A stretch of 16,877 nucleotides of DNA from an uncultured Bacteroidota bacterium (GTDB lineage: Bacteria > Bacteroidota > Bacteroidia > Flavobacteriales > Flavobacteriaceae), in NCBI GenBank assembly GCA_903837025.1, contig CAILTC010000169.1, positions 1 to 16,877 of the forward strand, in the 5' to 3' direction. Shown here piece by piece: positions 7,271-14,893 of this stretch (position 1 is its first letter; every line of letters starts with the position of its first letter). The translations under genes and the position numbers were made by a program. The notes under the pieces are model-generated. The model worked only from the letters and a program-made list of their open reading frames with translations, had not been told where the DNA came from and did no database searches.

Positions 7271-10200
7271 ATGGAGGAATTAAGCATAATAGTAGGCGAA
7301 AAACGTCAAGATTTTTTCATTGAAGAAAGTTTAATATCTGTTTTTAAAACGACAACTTCTCATTTCCCAGAGAAGATTTCTCTCTATTATAAAAACCAAT
7401 CTATTACATATCAAGAACTAGATAATTGGTCGGATGCGATTGCGTATCAACTACAATCAAAAGGATTAAAAAGCAGTGATGCCTGCCTTATTTGGTGGAA
7501 TCGTGGTCTTGAACTCCATGTTGCTATTTTGGCCATTTTAAAATGTGGCGCAACTTATGTACCGCTAGATTTCGAAATGCCCGAAGAACGTGTTTTGTTG
7601 GTCATGGAGGATATAAAAGCGCCGTTTATTATTACCTCGCATCCTTTTAGTCATTCGTGTACCGTCATAAACGACTTAAATTATACCCCAGAAGATACGA
7701 GTAAATTTATAGCTGTAAATTTAGATCCAGACACGAATGCTTATGTTTTATTTACCTCTGGAACCACCGGAAAACCAAAAGGAATTCCGATTACCAATCG
7801 AAATATATGCCATTTTATTCGATCTGAAAATTCCGTTCTTACTGTAAATTCATCGGATAAAGTATATCAAGGATTCTCGGTTTCGTTTGATATGTGGTGC
7901 GAGGAAACTTGGATCAGCTATCTCGTTGGCGCTTCCTTATGGATTGCCGATAGCGTTACTTCAAAATCGATTGATGAGTTAAGCACTATTTTATTCGAAA
8001 ATGAAATTACCGTTTTGCATGCCGTTCCTAGTCTTTTGGCGGTGATGGAAACTATCGATTTAACAAAGTTACGTTTGATTAATGCAGGTGGCGAAGCCTG
8101 TACTCCGCTAGTTTTGAATAAATGGTCGAATGACAATCGGGAATTTTATAATTCGTATGGTCCTACCGAAACTACCGTGAGTGCTTCGATTGCGAAACTA
8201 ACAAAAGGCGAAATTATAACCATTGGCAAACCCCTTCCTAATTATGGTTTGGCTATTGTAGATGAAAACAGGAATCCAATTTTGATAGGAAATCACGGAG
8301 AATTAGTGATTTCAGGAATTGGCGTAAGCAAAGGATATTTGAATTTAGAAACACTTACCAAAGAAAAATTTATTCCCAAAAACGACTCCTTAAATGCTTT
8401 GCCAGGCGCTATAATTTACAGAACTGGCGATGCCGCTTATATGGATGAACATAAAAACATCCATTTTATTGGAAGAATTGACAGCCAAGTAAAACTAAGA
8501 GGTTTCCGAATCGAATTAGAAGAAATCGAAAGCCTATTAAACGACCAAGAAAATGTGCTACAAGCCGCTGTAGCACTCAAAAAAGATTCGAATGACCAAG
8601 AACAATTAACGGCTTATGTTGTTCTAAAAAAGGATACATTCTTTGTTTTTAGTGAATCCAAGTTAAAAGAAAACCTACAACAGCAATTACCCTCCTACAT
8701 GATTCCGCTAGTTATCATGGTATTAGAGGAATTACCCCGATTAGCAAGCGGAAAAATAGACCGAAAACTATTGCCAATTCCTGAAAATTATTTGGCACAA
8801 AATACCGCTCCAATACACATTCTCGAAACCGATGACATGGGTACCAAAGCGATAAAAATATTGCATAAAATCTTCATAAAAGAAGACATTACCCTAGAAA
8901 ATGATTTCTTTACCGATCTAAGCGGGCATTCGTTATTGGCGGGTTCTTTTGTTAGTTTGATGCGTTCCGAAGCCAAAGTGAGTCACGCTTCGTTAAAAGA
9001 TATTTATCAGTACCGACCGCTTTCGGCATTGGTCAGCAAATGGGAATCTACCGTTAAAGGAGAGTCCAAAGAACCTCGAGTTTTTAATACCGTTTTGAAC
9101 AGTCATTATTATTTATGCTGGTTTGCCCAAAGTGTAGCCTTAATTTTGATTTTCGGATTCTTGGCAACCGAGATTTTTATTCCTTATTTAGCGTATTATT
9201 TTACTCTTTTAAATACCGAAAATTATTTAGAATCCGCAATAAGTGCCCTTCTAATGTTTTGCCTAATTCCTCCCGTTTTCATCGGATTAGGAATTGCCGT
9301 TAAATGGATCGTAATCGGAAAATACAAAGAAGGAAAATACCCTCTCTGGGGAACGTACTATTTTAGATGGTGGTTCGTTAAAACTTTTAATAAAATCGTT
9401 CCCACCCAATTTTTCAACGGAACCCCTTTATATCCAGCCTATTTAAAAATGCTCGGCGTTAAGATAAAAGCAGATGCACAATTGAGTTCCTTTACCATGG
9501 GAGCCGAAGATTTAATAACCATAAAAAAAGATGTAAGCATCAGTTCGAATGTTATTTTGGACAATGCCGTAATCGAAGAAGGCTTTTTTATCCTATCCCG
9601 AATTACCATCGGAAATCACGGTTATGTGGGCAGTAGCTCTATCCTAGAAGGAAATACGACTATCGAAGATTGGGGCGAATTGCAAGATTTAAGCCTTTTG
9701 CAAAAAGACAAAACAATTGGTTATGCCCAAATCTGGAAAGGGAGTCCATCGCAATTGATAAAAACCAGAAAAGAAGAGGAACTTTTATACCCGTTGAAAA
9801 TTTCAAAAAGAAGACTATTTGCCTATAAAACAACTTATTCGCTGCTATTGTTACTCTTTCCGTTATTTATTCTAGTTCCTTTGATCCCCACAATAATAGC
9901 TATTTCTGAACTTGACAATGCCGCTGGCTATTTTGAATTCTATTACCTTTGGATAACACCGTTATTAAGCATCATCTATTTATTTTTGTTTGCTTCCTTT
10001 AATGTGATTTTGAGTAGATTACTTCAAAAAGGCATTCAACCCGGAGAATATCCGGTATATGGTCGGTTTTATGTCAAAAAATGGGTAGTCGAACAATTAA
10101 ATTCACTTTCGTTAATTGTCTTACACCCTATGTATGCGTCGGTATTTATCTCTAGCTATTTCAAGGCTTTAGGCGCAAAAATCGGAAAGGACACCGAGAT

Positions 10201-11215
10201 TTCGACAGCAAGCAACGTGACCCATCCCTTACTCGAAATAGGGACACGTTCCTTCATTGCCGATGCGGTAACTCTTGGCGAATCGGATGTAAGAGGGCAA
10301 CGGTTATTTTTAGAAAAAACAGTAATCGAAAACAATAGTTTCGTAGGCAATAGTGCCTTGATTCCGCAGGGATACCAGCTTTCCAGCAATATGCTAATAG
10401 GCGTATTGAGCGTTCCTCCTTCCGATGAACAGTTGACTACAGAATCCTTCAATGATTGGTTTGGATCTCCGGCAATTGGAATTCCGAGGCGTCAAGAAAG
10501 CGAATTATTCGATGAAACTCAAACTTTTTCTCCGTCTAAAAAAACATATTATACCAGAGCCACAATAGAATTTATTCGGATTATTCTCCCGCAAACCGTA
10601 ATCTTAATTTGCAGTATTTACTTCATAGCCTACACCAGCGAATTGATGGCAACAAAATCGGTTGGAATGATTCTGGGATTACTTCCTTTTTACTATCTGT
10701 TTTTTATGGGGATTCCGGTGCTATTAATTCCTGTTTTGATGAAGTGGATTTTAATTGGCAAATACAAAGAAAGCAGCCACCCTATGTGGAGTTTACAAGT
10801 TTGGAAAACAGAAATGATTACCTCAACGTATGAGGCTTTGTGCATTCCTTTTCTATTAGAATATCTAAAAGGAACGCCTTGGCTCCCTGTTTTTTTACGG
10901 TTATTTGGTGTCAAAATAGGAACAAAAGTAATGCTGAATACTTCCGATTTTACAGAATTCGATATGGTAACCATTGGCAATGACTGTGCTTTGAACGAAG
11001 ATTGCGGCCCTCAAACGCATTTATTCGAAGATCGGGTGATGAAAATAGGGAAAGTTGAAATTGGCAATCGAGTAACCATCGGCAGCCGAAGCATCATTTT
11101 GTACAATACCAAAATAGAAGACGACGTAAACATTGGCGATTTATCACTCGTGATGAAAGGAGAGATTATTCAAAAAGAAACCCAATGGGTGGGAAGCCCG
11201 ATAAGTGAGAAATAA
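7271..11215 (+). CDS. Pls-like membrane NRPS: A-PCP plus three membrane/beta-helix units
   Basis: A 1314-residue single-module nonribosomal peptide synthetase. The adenylation domain (about 25-510) has FTSGTTGKPKG (161-171), FDMWCEETW (206-214), YGPTE (296-300), YRTGD (383-387), GRIDSQVKLRGFRIELEEIE and SGKIDRK with catalytic K495. The carrier domain has DLSGHSLLAG with Ser554 as the phosphopantetheine site. After it come three repeats of two membrane helices and a soluble unit: helices near 616-640 and 660-685, 856-878 and 893-914, 1104-1124 and 1134-1163; soluble parts rich in hexapeptide-like turns (ITIGNHGYVG, LEIGTRSFIA, VEIGNRVTIG). No HHxxxDG condensation motif or thioesterase is visible. 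This is the layout and length of epsilon-poly-lysine synthetase (Pls, about 1319 residues), which polymerises one amino acid without a classical condensation domain. The product is not known; a homopoly(amino acid) is inferred. Confidence 0.88.
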   Translation: MEELSIIVGEKRQDFFIEESLISVFKTTTSHFPEKISLYYKNQSITYQELDNWSDAIAYQLQSKGLKSSDACLIWWNRGLELHVAILAILKCGATYVPLDFEMPEERVLLVMEDIKAPFIITSHPFSHSCTVINDLNYTPEDTSKFIAVNLDPDTNAYVLFTSGTTGKPKGIPITNRNICHFIRSENSVLTVNSSDKVYQGFSVSFDMWCEETWISYLVGASLWIADSVTSKSIDELSTILFENEITVLHAVPSLLAVMETIDLTKLRLINAGGEACTPLVLNKWSNDNREFYNSYGPTETTVSASIAKLTKGEIITIGKPLPNYGLAIVDENRNPILIGNHGELVISGIGVSKGYLNLETLTKEKFIPKNDSLNALPGAIIYRTGDAAYMDEHKNIHFIGRIDSQVKLRGFRIELEEIESLLNDQENVLQAAVALKKDSNDQEQLTAYVVLKKDTFFVFSESKLKENLQQQLPSYMIPLVIMVLEELPRLASGKIDRKLLPIPENYLAQNTAPIHILETDDMGTKAIKILHKIFIKEDITLENDFFTDLSGHSLLAGSFVSLMRSEAKVSHASLKDIYQYRPLSALVSKWESTVKGESKEPRVFNTVLNSHYYLCWFAQSVALILIFGFLATEIFIPYLAYYFTLLNTENYLESAISALLMFCLIPPVFIGLGIAVKWIVIGKYKEGKYPLWGTYYFRWWFVKTFNKIVPTQFFNGTPLYPAYLKMLGVKIKADAQLSSFTMGAEDLITIKKDVSISSNVILDNAVIEEGFFILSRITIGNHGYVGSSSILEGNTTIEDWGELQDLSLLQKDKTIGYAQIWKGSPSQLIKTRKEEELLYPLKISKRRLFAYKTTYSLLLLLFPLFILVPLIPTIIAISELDNAAGYFEFYYLWITPLLSIIYLFLFASFNVILSRLLQKGIQPGEYPVYGRFYVKKWVVEQLNSLSLIVLHPMYASVFISSYFKALGAKIGKDTEISTASNVTHPLLEIGTRSFIADAVTLGESDVRGQRLFLEKTVIENNSFVGNSALIPQGYQLSSNMLIGVLSVPPSDEQLTTESFNDWFGSPAIGIPRRQESELFDETQTFSPSKKTYYTRATIEFIRIILPQTVILICSIYFIAYTSELMATKSVGMILGLLPFYYLFFMGIPVLLIPVLMKWILIGKYKESSHPMWSLQVWKTEMITSTYEALCIPFLLEYLKGTPWLPVFLRLFGVKIGTKVMLNTSDFTEFDMVTIGNDCALNEDCGPQTHLFEDRVMKIGKVEIGNRVTIGSRSIILYNTKIEDDVNIGDLSLVMKGEIIQKETQWVGSPISEK

Positions 11216-11230
11216 AATGATTTTAAAAGT

Positions 11231-11362
11231 CTAATTCGTTTGAAAATCTGCACCAAAAAGCTTCGTGAAATGTTTTAGAATTTTTGCTTTCACTTCGGCT
11301 TCATCCACTTTTTCAACTCCAAGTTCTACGTTTAAAGAAGTTACTGCTTTAGCCCGAATACC
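11231..11362 (-). pseudogene. lipB: lipB 3' fragment (octanoyltransferase C-terminus)
   Basis: Read on the minus strand, 43 codons and a TAG stop encode GIRAKAVTSLNVELG, then VEKVDEAEVKAKILKHFTKL and FGADFQTN. GIR-x-KAVTSLN is the well-conserved segment after the active-site cysteine of LipB (lipoyl/octanoyl transferase), and the remainder fits the C-terminal helix. The residue before GIR would be the catalytic Cys in PCGIR; here the codon is TCT (Ser) and the match ends, so the gene is cut exactly before its active site. No upstream part exists to the right; the sequence becomes an rnhB tail instead. The fragment cannot be functional, so an intact lipB should lie elsewhere in the genome. Confidence 0.8.
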
Positions 11363-11387
11363 AGAAAAGTTGAAACTGAAGATTTAG
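11361..11387 (+). pseudogene. rnhB: rnhB 3'-tail remnant (copy C)
   Basis: Nine codons, CCA GAA AAG TTG AAA CTG AAG ATT TAG, read PEKLKLKI and stop. They match the end of RNase HII (PEQLKLEI) at 23 of 27 bases. It begins where the lipB fragment ends, with two shared bases. The two substitutions change Q to K and E to K, both common at the tail. It is short, but together with copies A and B it is unlikely to be chance. Confidence 0.65.
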
Positions 11388-11458
11388 CTTGTTGTTTTTT
11401 AATAAAACTCCTTTTGATGATTTACAACGAATTATTTATATATTTGAAAATAAATAAA

Positions 11459-11519
11459 GTCTGACGTTTGTCAGACAAAGCCACCCAATTTAGGGGTGAT
11501 AAGTCTGACTTTGTCAGTC
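11459..11519. other. Three tandem hairpins
   Basis: Three stem-loops follow one another: GTCTGAC-GTTT-GTCAGAC (11459-11476, perfect 7-bp stem), CACCC-AATTTAG-GGGTG (11482-11498, perfect 5-bp stem), and CTGAC-TTT-GTCAG (11505-11517, extended by a G-C pair after one mismatch). The first and third share the sequence AAGTCTGAC and are near copies. There is no T-run, so a classic terminator is unlikely. The block lies between the rnhB tail and the integrase gene. Confidence 0.7.
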
Positions 11520-11534
11520 CTATATACTAGTTAT

Positions 11535-11749
11535 CTACAACTTTTCATTCAACCCTCCCATTTGCACTTAAAGTGTTGTATTCATTGACTTTATAAAATT
11601 GAACAATGCAATTTTAAGCAACAAAAAGCAACGAAATACTTGTTTTGTTGTACCCAATGTTGTACCTTCGTATTACGATGCACCCGATTGAAACCCCTTA
11701 TTTTAAAGTACCTTCACTCCTTTGCACCGCCTTTCAAATATAGTACAAC
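11535..11749. promoter_or_regulatory. Cluster of GTTGTA motifs upstream of the integrase fragment
   Basis: Five copies of GTTGTA (or its complement) occur in about 215 bases: 11536-11541 (minus), 11575-11580, 11647-11652, 11659-11664 (plus) and 11744-11749 (minus). Two of them extend to GTTGTACC and are spaced 12 bases apart. An 8-bp inverted repeat CAACAAAA/TTTTGTTG (11619-11626, 11643-11650) overlaps one. Arrays of this kind next to a tyrosine recombinase gene may be arm-type binding sites or an operator. The whole gap 11388-11769 contains no gene that I can see. Confidence 0.4.
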
Positions 11750-11769
11750 AATCCTAAATTCCTATTATT

Positions 11770-12011
11770 ATGGCATCAATTAAACTAATTTTAAGAACAC
11801 ACCAGGTAGACCAAACAGGACACAGCCCTTTGTATATCCGAATTATAAAAGATAGAAAAACGAAATTTATCACTGCTGGAGTGAAACTCAAAGAGAACGA
11901 GTGGGATGAAGTAAAACAGAAAGTAAAAAAGAACCATTCCAATAGTGCCAGAATGAATGCTGCATTATCACAAAAAATTGCAGATGCTGAAGGTCAGGTT
12001 GGAAAATCCGG
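11770..12011 (+). pseudogene. Tyrosine recombinase (integrase) N-terminal fragment, cut by the IS
   Basis: About 80 codons from the ATG at 11770 encode MASIKLILRTHQVDQTGHSP, LYIRIIKDRKTKFITAGVKL and KENEWDEVKQKVKKNHSNSA, ending near ADAEGQV. This is the N-terminal arm-binding domain typical of Bacteroidota phage-type tyrosine integrases (strand pattern, then ITAGVKLKENEWD). The SAM-like core-binding domain and the catalytic R-H-R-Y domain are missing because the IS21 element begins at about 12012; the frame runs 9 codons into it and stops at 12037-12039. I find no recognisable continuation after the right end of the element, so the 3' part has been lost or diverged. The protein cannot recombine DNA. 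Confidence 0.85.
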
Positions 12012-12017
12012 TCAAAT

Positions 12018-12096
12018 TGACCACCACTTTCCAGTTTAAATTGACCACCATTTCCGGAGCAAACTGACCACCACTTTCCAGTTTAAATTGACCACC
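12018..12096 (+). repeat. Left-end terminal repeats of the IS21 element
   Basis: TGACCACC occurs four times (12018, 12042, 12065, 12089), at steps of 24, 23 and 24 bases. The longer units alternate: units 1 and 3 read TGACCACCACTTTCCAGTTT. IS21-type transposases bind several such sites at each end. Confidence 0.9.
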
Positions 12097-12180
12097 TAAT
12101 TTTGGGGGTAAATTGGCAATAAAAAACTACTCACTTTTTTCATGTTGTTAGAACCATAAATTCGTTAAAAAAAACGGATT

Positions 12181-13728
12181 ATGGCAAACAAAATAACAGA
12201 CATGAGTAAAATTAGAAAAGCAATTAAATTCTATTGTAACGGAAAAAGTAAGTTGTTTATAAGTAAGTACTTATCGCTTTCCAGAAATACCGTAAAGAAG
12301 TATATTTCTTTATTTGAAACACTAGGACTAAGTTTTGAAGCAATTAATGAAAAGACAGATGCTGAACTAGAACTTTTGTTTTCACATACAACTGTGGAAT
12401 CAATTAGTCCCAAACTGCAAATTCTTTATGATTTTTTCCCTAAAATGGAACGAGAACTGAAAAAAGTTGGCGTTACCATACAGCACATGTGGGAACAATA
12501 TATTGCCCTAAACCCCGATGGCTACAAGAGTTCACAATTTTGTTATCATTATAAAATATGGGGTAAACGAGTCAATCCAGTAATGCACATGAATCACAAA
12601 GCGGGTGATAAAATGTATGTGGATTATGCTGGAAAAACACTCTCTGTTGTTGATAAAGACACAGGAGAAATCAAAGAAGTACAGTTTTTTGTAGCCATAT
12701 TAGGAGCGAGTCAATACACGTATGCCGAAGCCTCCATGAGCCAACAAAAAGAAGATTTTGTTACTTCTGTAGAGAATGCCATGCGTTTTTTTGATGGTAC
12801 TCCTGCTGCAATTGTTCCAGATAATTTAAAATCTGCAGTAATAAAAAGCAGTCGTTTTGAACCAACAATTAATGAAACCTTAGCAGATTTAGCCGAACAC
12901 TATGAAACTACAATCTTACCTGCTAGAGCTTATAAACCAAGAGACAAGTCATTAGTTGAAGGAGCTGTCAAGATTTTGTACAGAAGGATTTATGTAAATT
13001 TAAAAGAAACTAAATTCTTTTCTTTGGAAGAATTAAATCAGCAGATATGGGATTTACTTGATTCTCATAATGATAGAAAACTCACTGCACGTCCTTATTC
13101 TCGCTTGGAATTATTTTTGGAAGATGAGCAGCAAAAACTACGTCCACTGCCACAAGAACGTTTTGAAATCAAATACCAATGCTTTGCAACAGTAATGCAG
13201 AACGGACATGTTCAATTAAGTCAGGATAAAAACTATTACAGTGTTCCCTATCAATATGTGAAGAAAAAAGCCAAACTATTGTACACTAAATCAACCGTAG
13301 AGATTTATTATAAATACAATCGAATAGCAGTCCATACGAGAAATTACAAACCTTATGTCTATACCACAACACCTGAGCATTTAGCAAGCACACATCAATT
13401 TGTAGCCCAATGGAGTGCTTCTCGCTTCATTGATTGGGCCAATAGCATTGATGAGTCAGTAGGAGATTATATCCTGCAGATAATCGAAAGTAGAAACCAT
13501 CCTGAGCAAGCCTATAAAAGTTGTTTGGGAATACTAAACTTTGAGAAAAAGGTTGGAAAACAGCGATTAATAAATGCTTGTAAACGGGCTCTTGATTTTA
13601 AGATATACAATTTTAAGACCATCCAGAATATTTTAGAAAACAACTTAGACCATGTTGATTTTGAACAAGAATCCGAGCAAGAACTCCCAAATCACAGTAA
13701 CATTAGAGGTAAACAGTATTATAACTAA
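12181..13728 (+). CDS. istA: IS21 family transposase IstA
   Basis: A 515-residue DDE transposase. The N-terminus has a helix-turn-helix (about 20-45, IRKAIKFYCNGKSKLFISKY then LSLSRNTVKKYI). The catalytic core shows D148 (KMYVDYAGKTL), D214 (IVPDNLKSAV) and E260 (SLVEGAVKILYRRIYVNL), with the usual spacing. The C-terminal part contains the YYSVPYQYV segment, seen in the small beta-barrel of IstA proteins. The length is normal and no frameshift is visible, so it should be active. The stop at 13726-13728 is followed 17 bases later by istB, with which it acts: IstB prepares the target and IstA cuts and joins the DNA. Confidence 0.95.
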   Translation: MANKITDMSKIRKAIKFYCNGKSKLFISKYLSLSRNTVKKYISLFETLGLSFEAINEKTDAELELLFSHTTVESISPKLQILYDFFPKMERELKKVGVTIQHMWEQYIALNPDGYKSSQFCYHYKIWGKRVNPVMHMNHKAGDKMYVDYAGKTLSVVDKDTGEIKEVQFFVAILGASQYTYAEASMSQQKEDFVTSVENAMRFFDGTPAAIVPDNLKSAVIKSSRFEPTINETLADLAEHYETTILPARAYKPRDKSLVEGAVKILYRRIYVNLKETKFFSLEELNQQIWDLLDSHNDRKLTARPYSRLELFLEDEQQKLRPLPQERFEIKYQCFATVMQNGHVQLSQDKNYYSVPYQYVKKKAKLLYTKSTVEIYYKYNRIAVHTRNYKPYVYTTTPEHLASTHQFVAQWSASRFIDWANSIDESVGDYILQIIESRNHPEQAYKSCLGILNFEKKVGKQRLINACKRALDFKIYNFKTIQNILENNLDHVDFEQESEQELPNHSNIRGKQYYN

Positions 13729-13745
13729 ATTAAAATCAAATAATT

Positions 13746-14483
13746 ATGAATGAATCAACAGTAACAAAAATGAAACAAATGAAGCTTTATGGAATGCATA
13801 ATGCTTTTAAAACAGCTATTGAAAGCGGAAAAACAGACCATTACACTCTCGACCAATTTGTGTCTATGATTATTGATGCAGAATGGGATGAAAGGCACAA
13901 TCGTCGTATTGAACGAAGTATCAAGAATGCCCGATTCCATTACAAATCCAATATTGAAACTATCAATTTTGACCAAGCCCGTAATCTTGACCGCAACATG
14001 GTACTTCGTCTAGCGGAATGTGAATTTGTAGAAAAAAATGAAAACATTTTAATTACTGGAAGTACAGGTGTAGGTAAAAGTTATTTAGGTACCGCATTAG
14101 GTTACCAGGCCTGCATACAAGGTTATAAAGTAAGTTACTTTAATACTTCGAAGTTGTTTGCTAAATTAAAAATGGCCAAAGCAGATGGTTCTTACTTGCG
14201 AGAACTGGCCAAAATAGAACGGCAAGATGTTATTATTCTTGATGATTTTGGGCTCCAAGCCTTGGATAGCCACAATCGAATTACCCTTTTAGAAATCATC
14301 GAAGACAGGCATAATAATGGTTCTATAATTGTAACCTCACAAATACCAGTTCAAGGGTGGTATGATATAATTGGAGAAAAAACCATAGCTGATGCTATTT
14401 TGGATAGATTAATACATCAATCGCATCGTCTTGAATTAAAAGGGGAATCAATGAGAAAAAAAAGAGGTACTAATAAAGTTTAA
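13746..14483 (+). CDS. istB: IS21 helper ATPase IstB
   Basis: A 245-residue AAA+ ATPase related to DnaC. Walker A is GSTGVGKS (105-112) and Walker B is VIILDDFG with D166 and D167; a sensor-like VTSQIP (198-203) and an arginine-rich C-terminus (RLIHQSHRLELKGESMRKKR) follow. In IS21 transposition IstB forms an ATP-dependent oligomer on target DNA and directs IstA. The length is normal and the gene is intact. The start at 13746 is the first ATG after the istA stop, and the pair is probably one transcript. Confidence 0.95.
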   Translation: MNESTVTKMKQMKLYGMHNAFKTAIESGKTDHYTLDQFVSMIIDAEWDERHNRRIERSIKNARFHYKSNIETINFDQARNLDRNMVLRLAECEFVEKNENILITGSTGVGKSYLGTALGYQACIQGYKVSYFNTSKLFAKLKMAKADGSYLRELAKIERQDVIILDDFGLQALDSHNRITLLEIIEDRHNNGSIIVTSQIPVQGWYDIIGEKTIADAILDRLIHQSHRLELKGESMRKKRGTNKV

Positions 14484-14545
14484 TATTTTTAGGTATATTT
14501 GAATAATTAACAGATGAAAAAAAGTAGTTTTTTATGAAAAATTGG

Positions 14546-14625
14546 GGTGGTCATTTTACTCCGGAATTAGGTGGTCAGTTTGAATTGGAATCAGGTGGTC
14601 ACTTTAAATTGGAATTGGGTGGTCA
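14546..14625 (-). repeat. Right-end terminal repeats of the IS21 element
   Basis: GGTGGTCA, the complement of the left-end TGACCACC, occurs four times (14546, 14570, 14594, 14618) at exact 24-base steps. The number of sites therefore equals that on the left end. Confidence 0.9.
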
Positions 14626-14635
14626 ATATCACCGG

Positions 14636-14893
14636 AATATGCAGTTATAAGCCAGCAGTGCTCAGATCTACTAGGTGAAATTACGTCGTGAAATAATTTA
14701 ACCGTCATATTAATATTGCTATCGATGTCAAAGTTATAAAAAACTGCGACTACTAGTATTTATTATGGAATGATTTTTTAAAATCGTCTAGTGTAGCATA
14801 TGATTATTATTTTTGATGTCGTAAAACTTTCTATTATGCTTCAAATTTAACTGAGAAACAAGTAAACAGATTGCTGATAATTAGATTTTGAAT
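14636..14893. other. Non-coding stretch between the IS and the AbiE locus
   Basis: About 260 AT-rich bases. All frames are broken by stops. The short peptide read directly across the right IS junction (PEYAVISQQCSDLLGEITS) does not look like an integrase to me, so I do not see the missing part of the interrupted recombinase here. It may be degenerate mobile DNA. Confidence 0.5.

Larger units (their letters stand above)
12012..14631 (+). mobile_element. IS21-family insertion sequence, apparently complete
   Basis: The element is about 2.6 kb and contains istA and istB in order, both intact, with terminal repeats on both sides. The terminal inverted match is TCCGGTCAAATTGACCACC on the left (12007-12025) and its partner at the right, where GGTGGTCAATATCACCGGA ends at 14636. 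The outer CCGG on each side (12008-12011, 14632-14635) may be a 4-bp target duplication or part of the inverted repeat; as CCGG is its own complement the sequence alone cannot decide. If it is a duplication the element is 12012-14631 and its right end finishes in CA as IS21 elements do. It interrupts the integrase gene. Confidence 0.9.

Noticed and set aside
10156..10980. Minus-strand open frames within the NRPS gene
   Set aside because: They lie entirely over the membrane/beta-helix part of the NRPS, whose frame is continuous and conserved.
7271..11215. NRPS gene as two fused genes, an acyl-CoA ligase and an acetyltransferase with hexapeptide repeats
   Set aside because: The carrier domain lies between them and the three alternating membrane/beta-helix units match the Pls layout as a whole.
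11459..11519. CRISPR-like array
   Set aside because: Only two imperfect units with internal palindromes; no regular repeat-spacer series and no cas gene.
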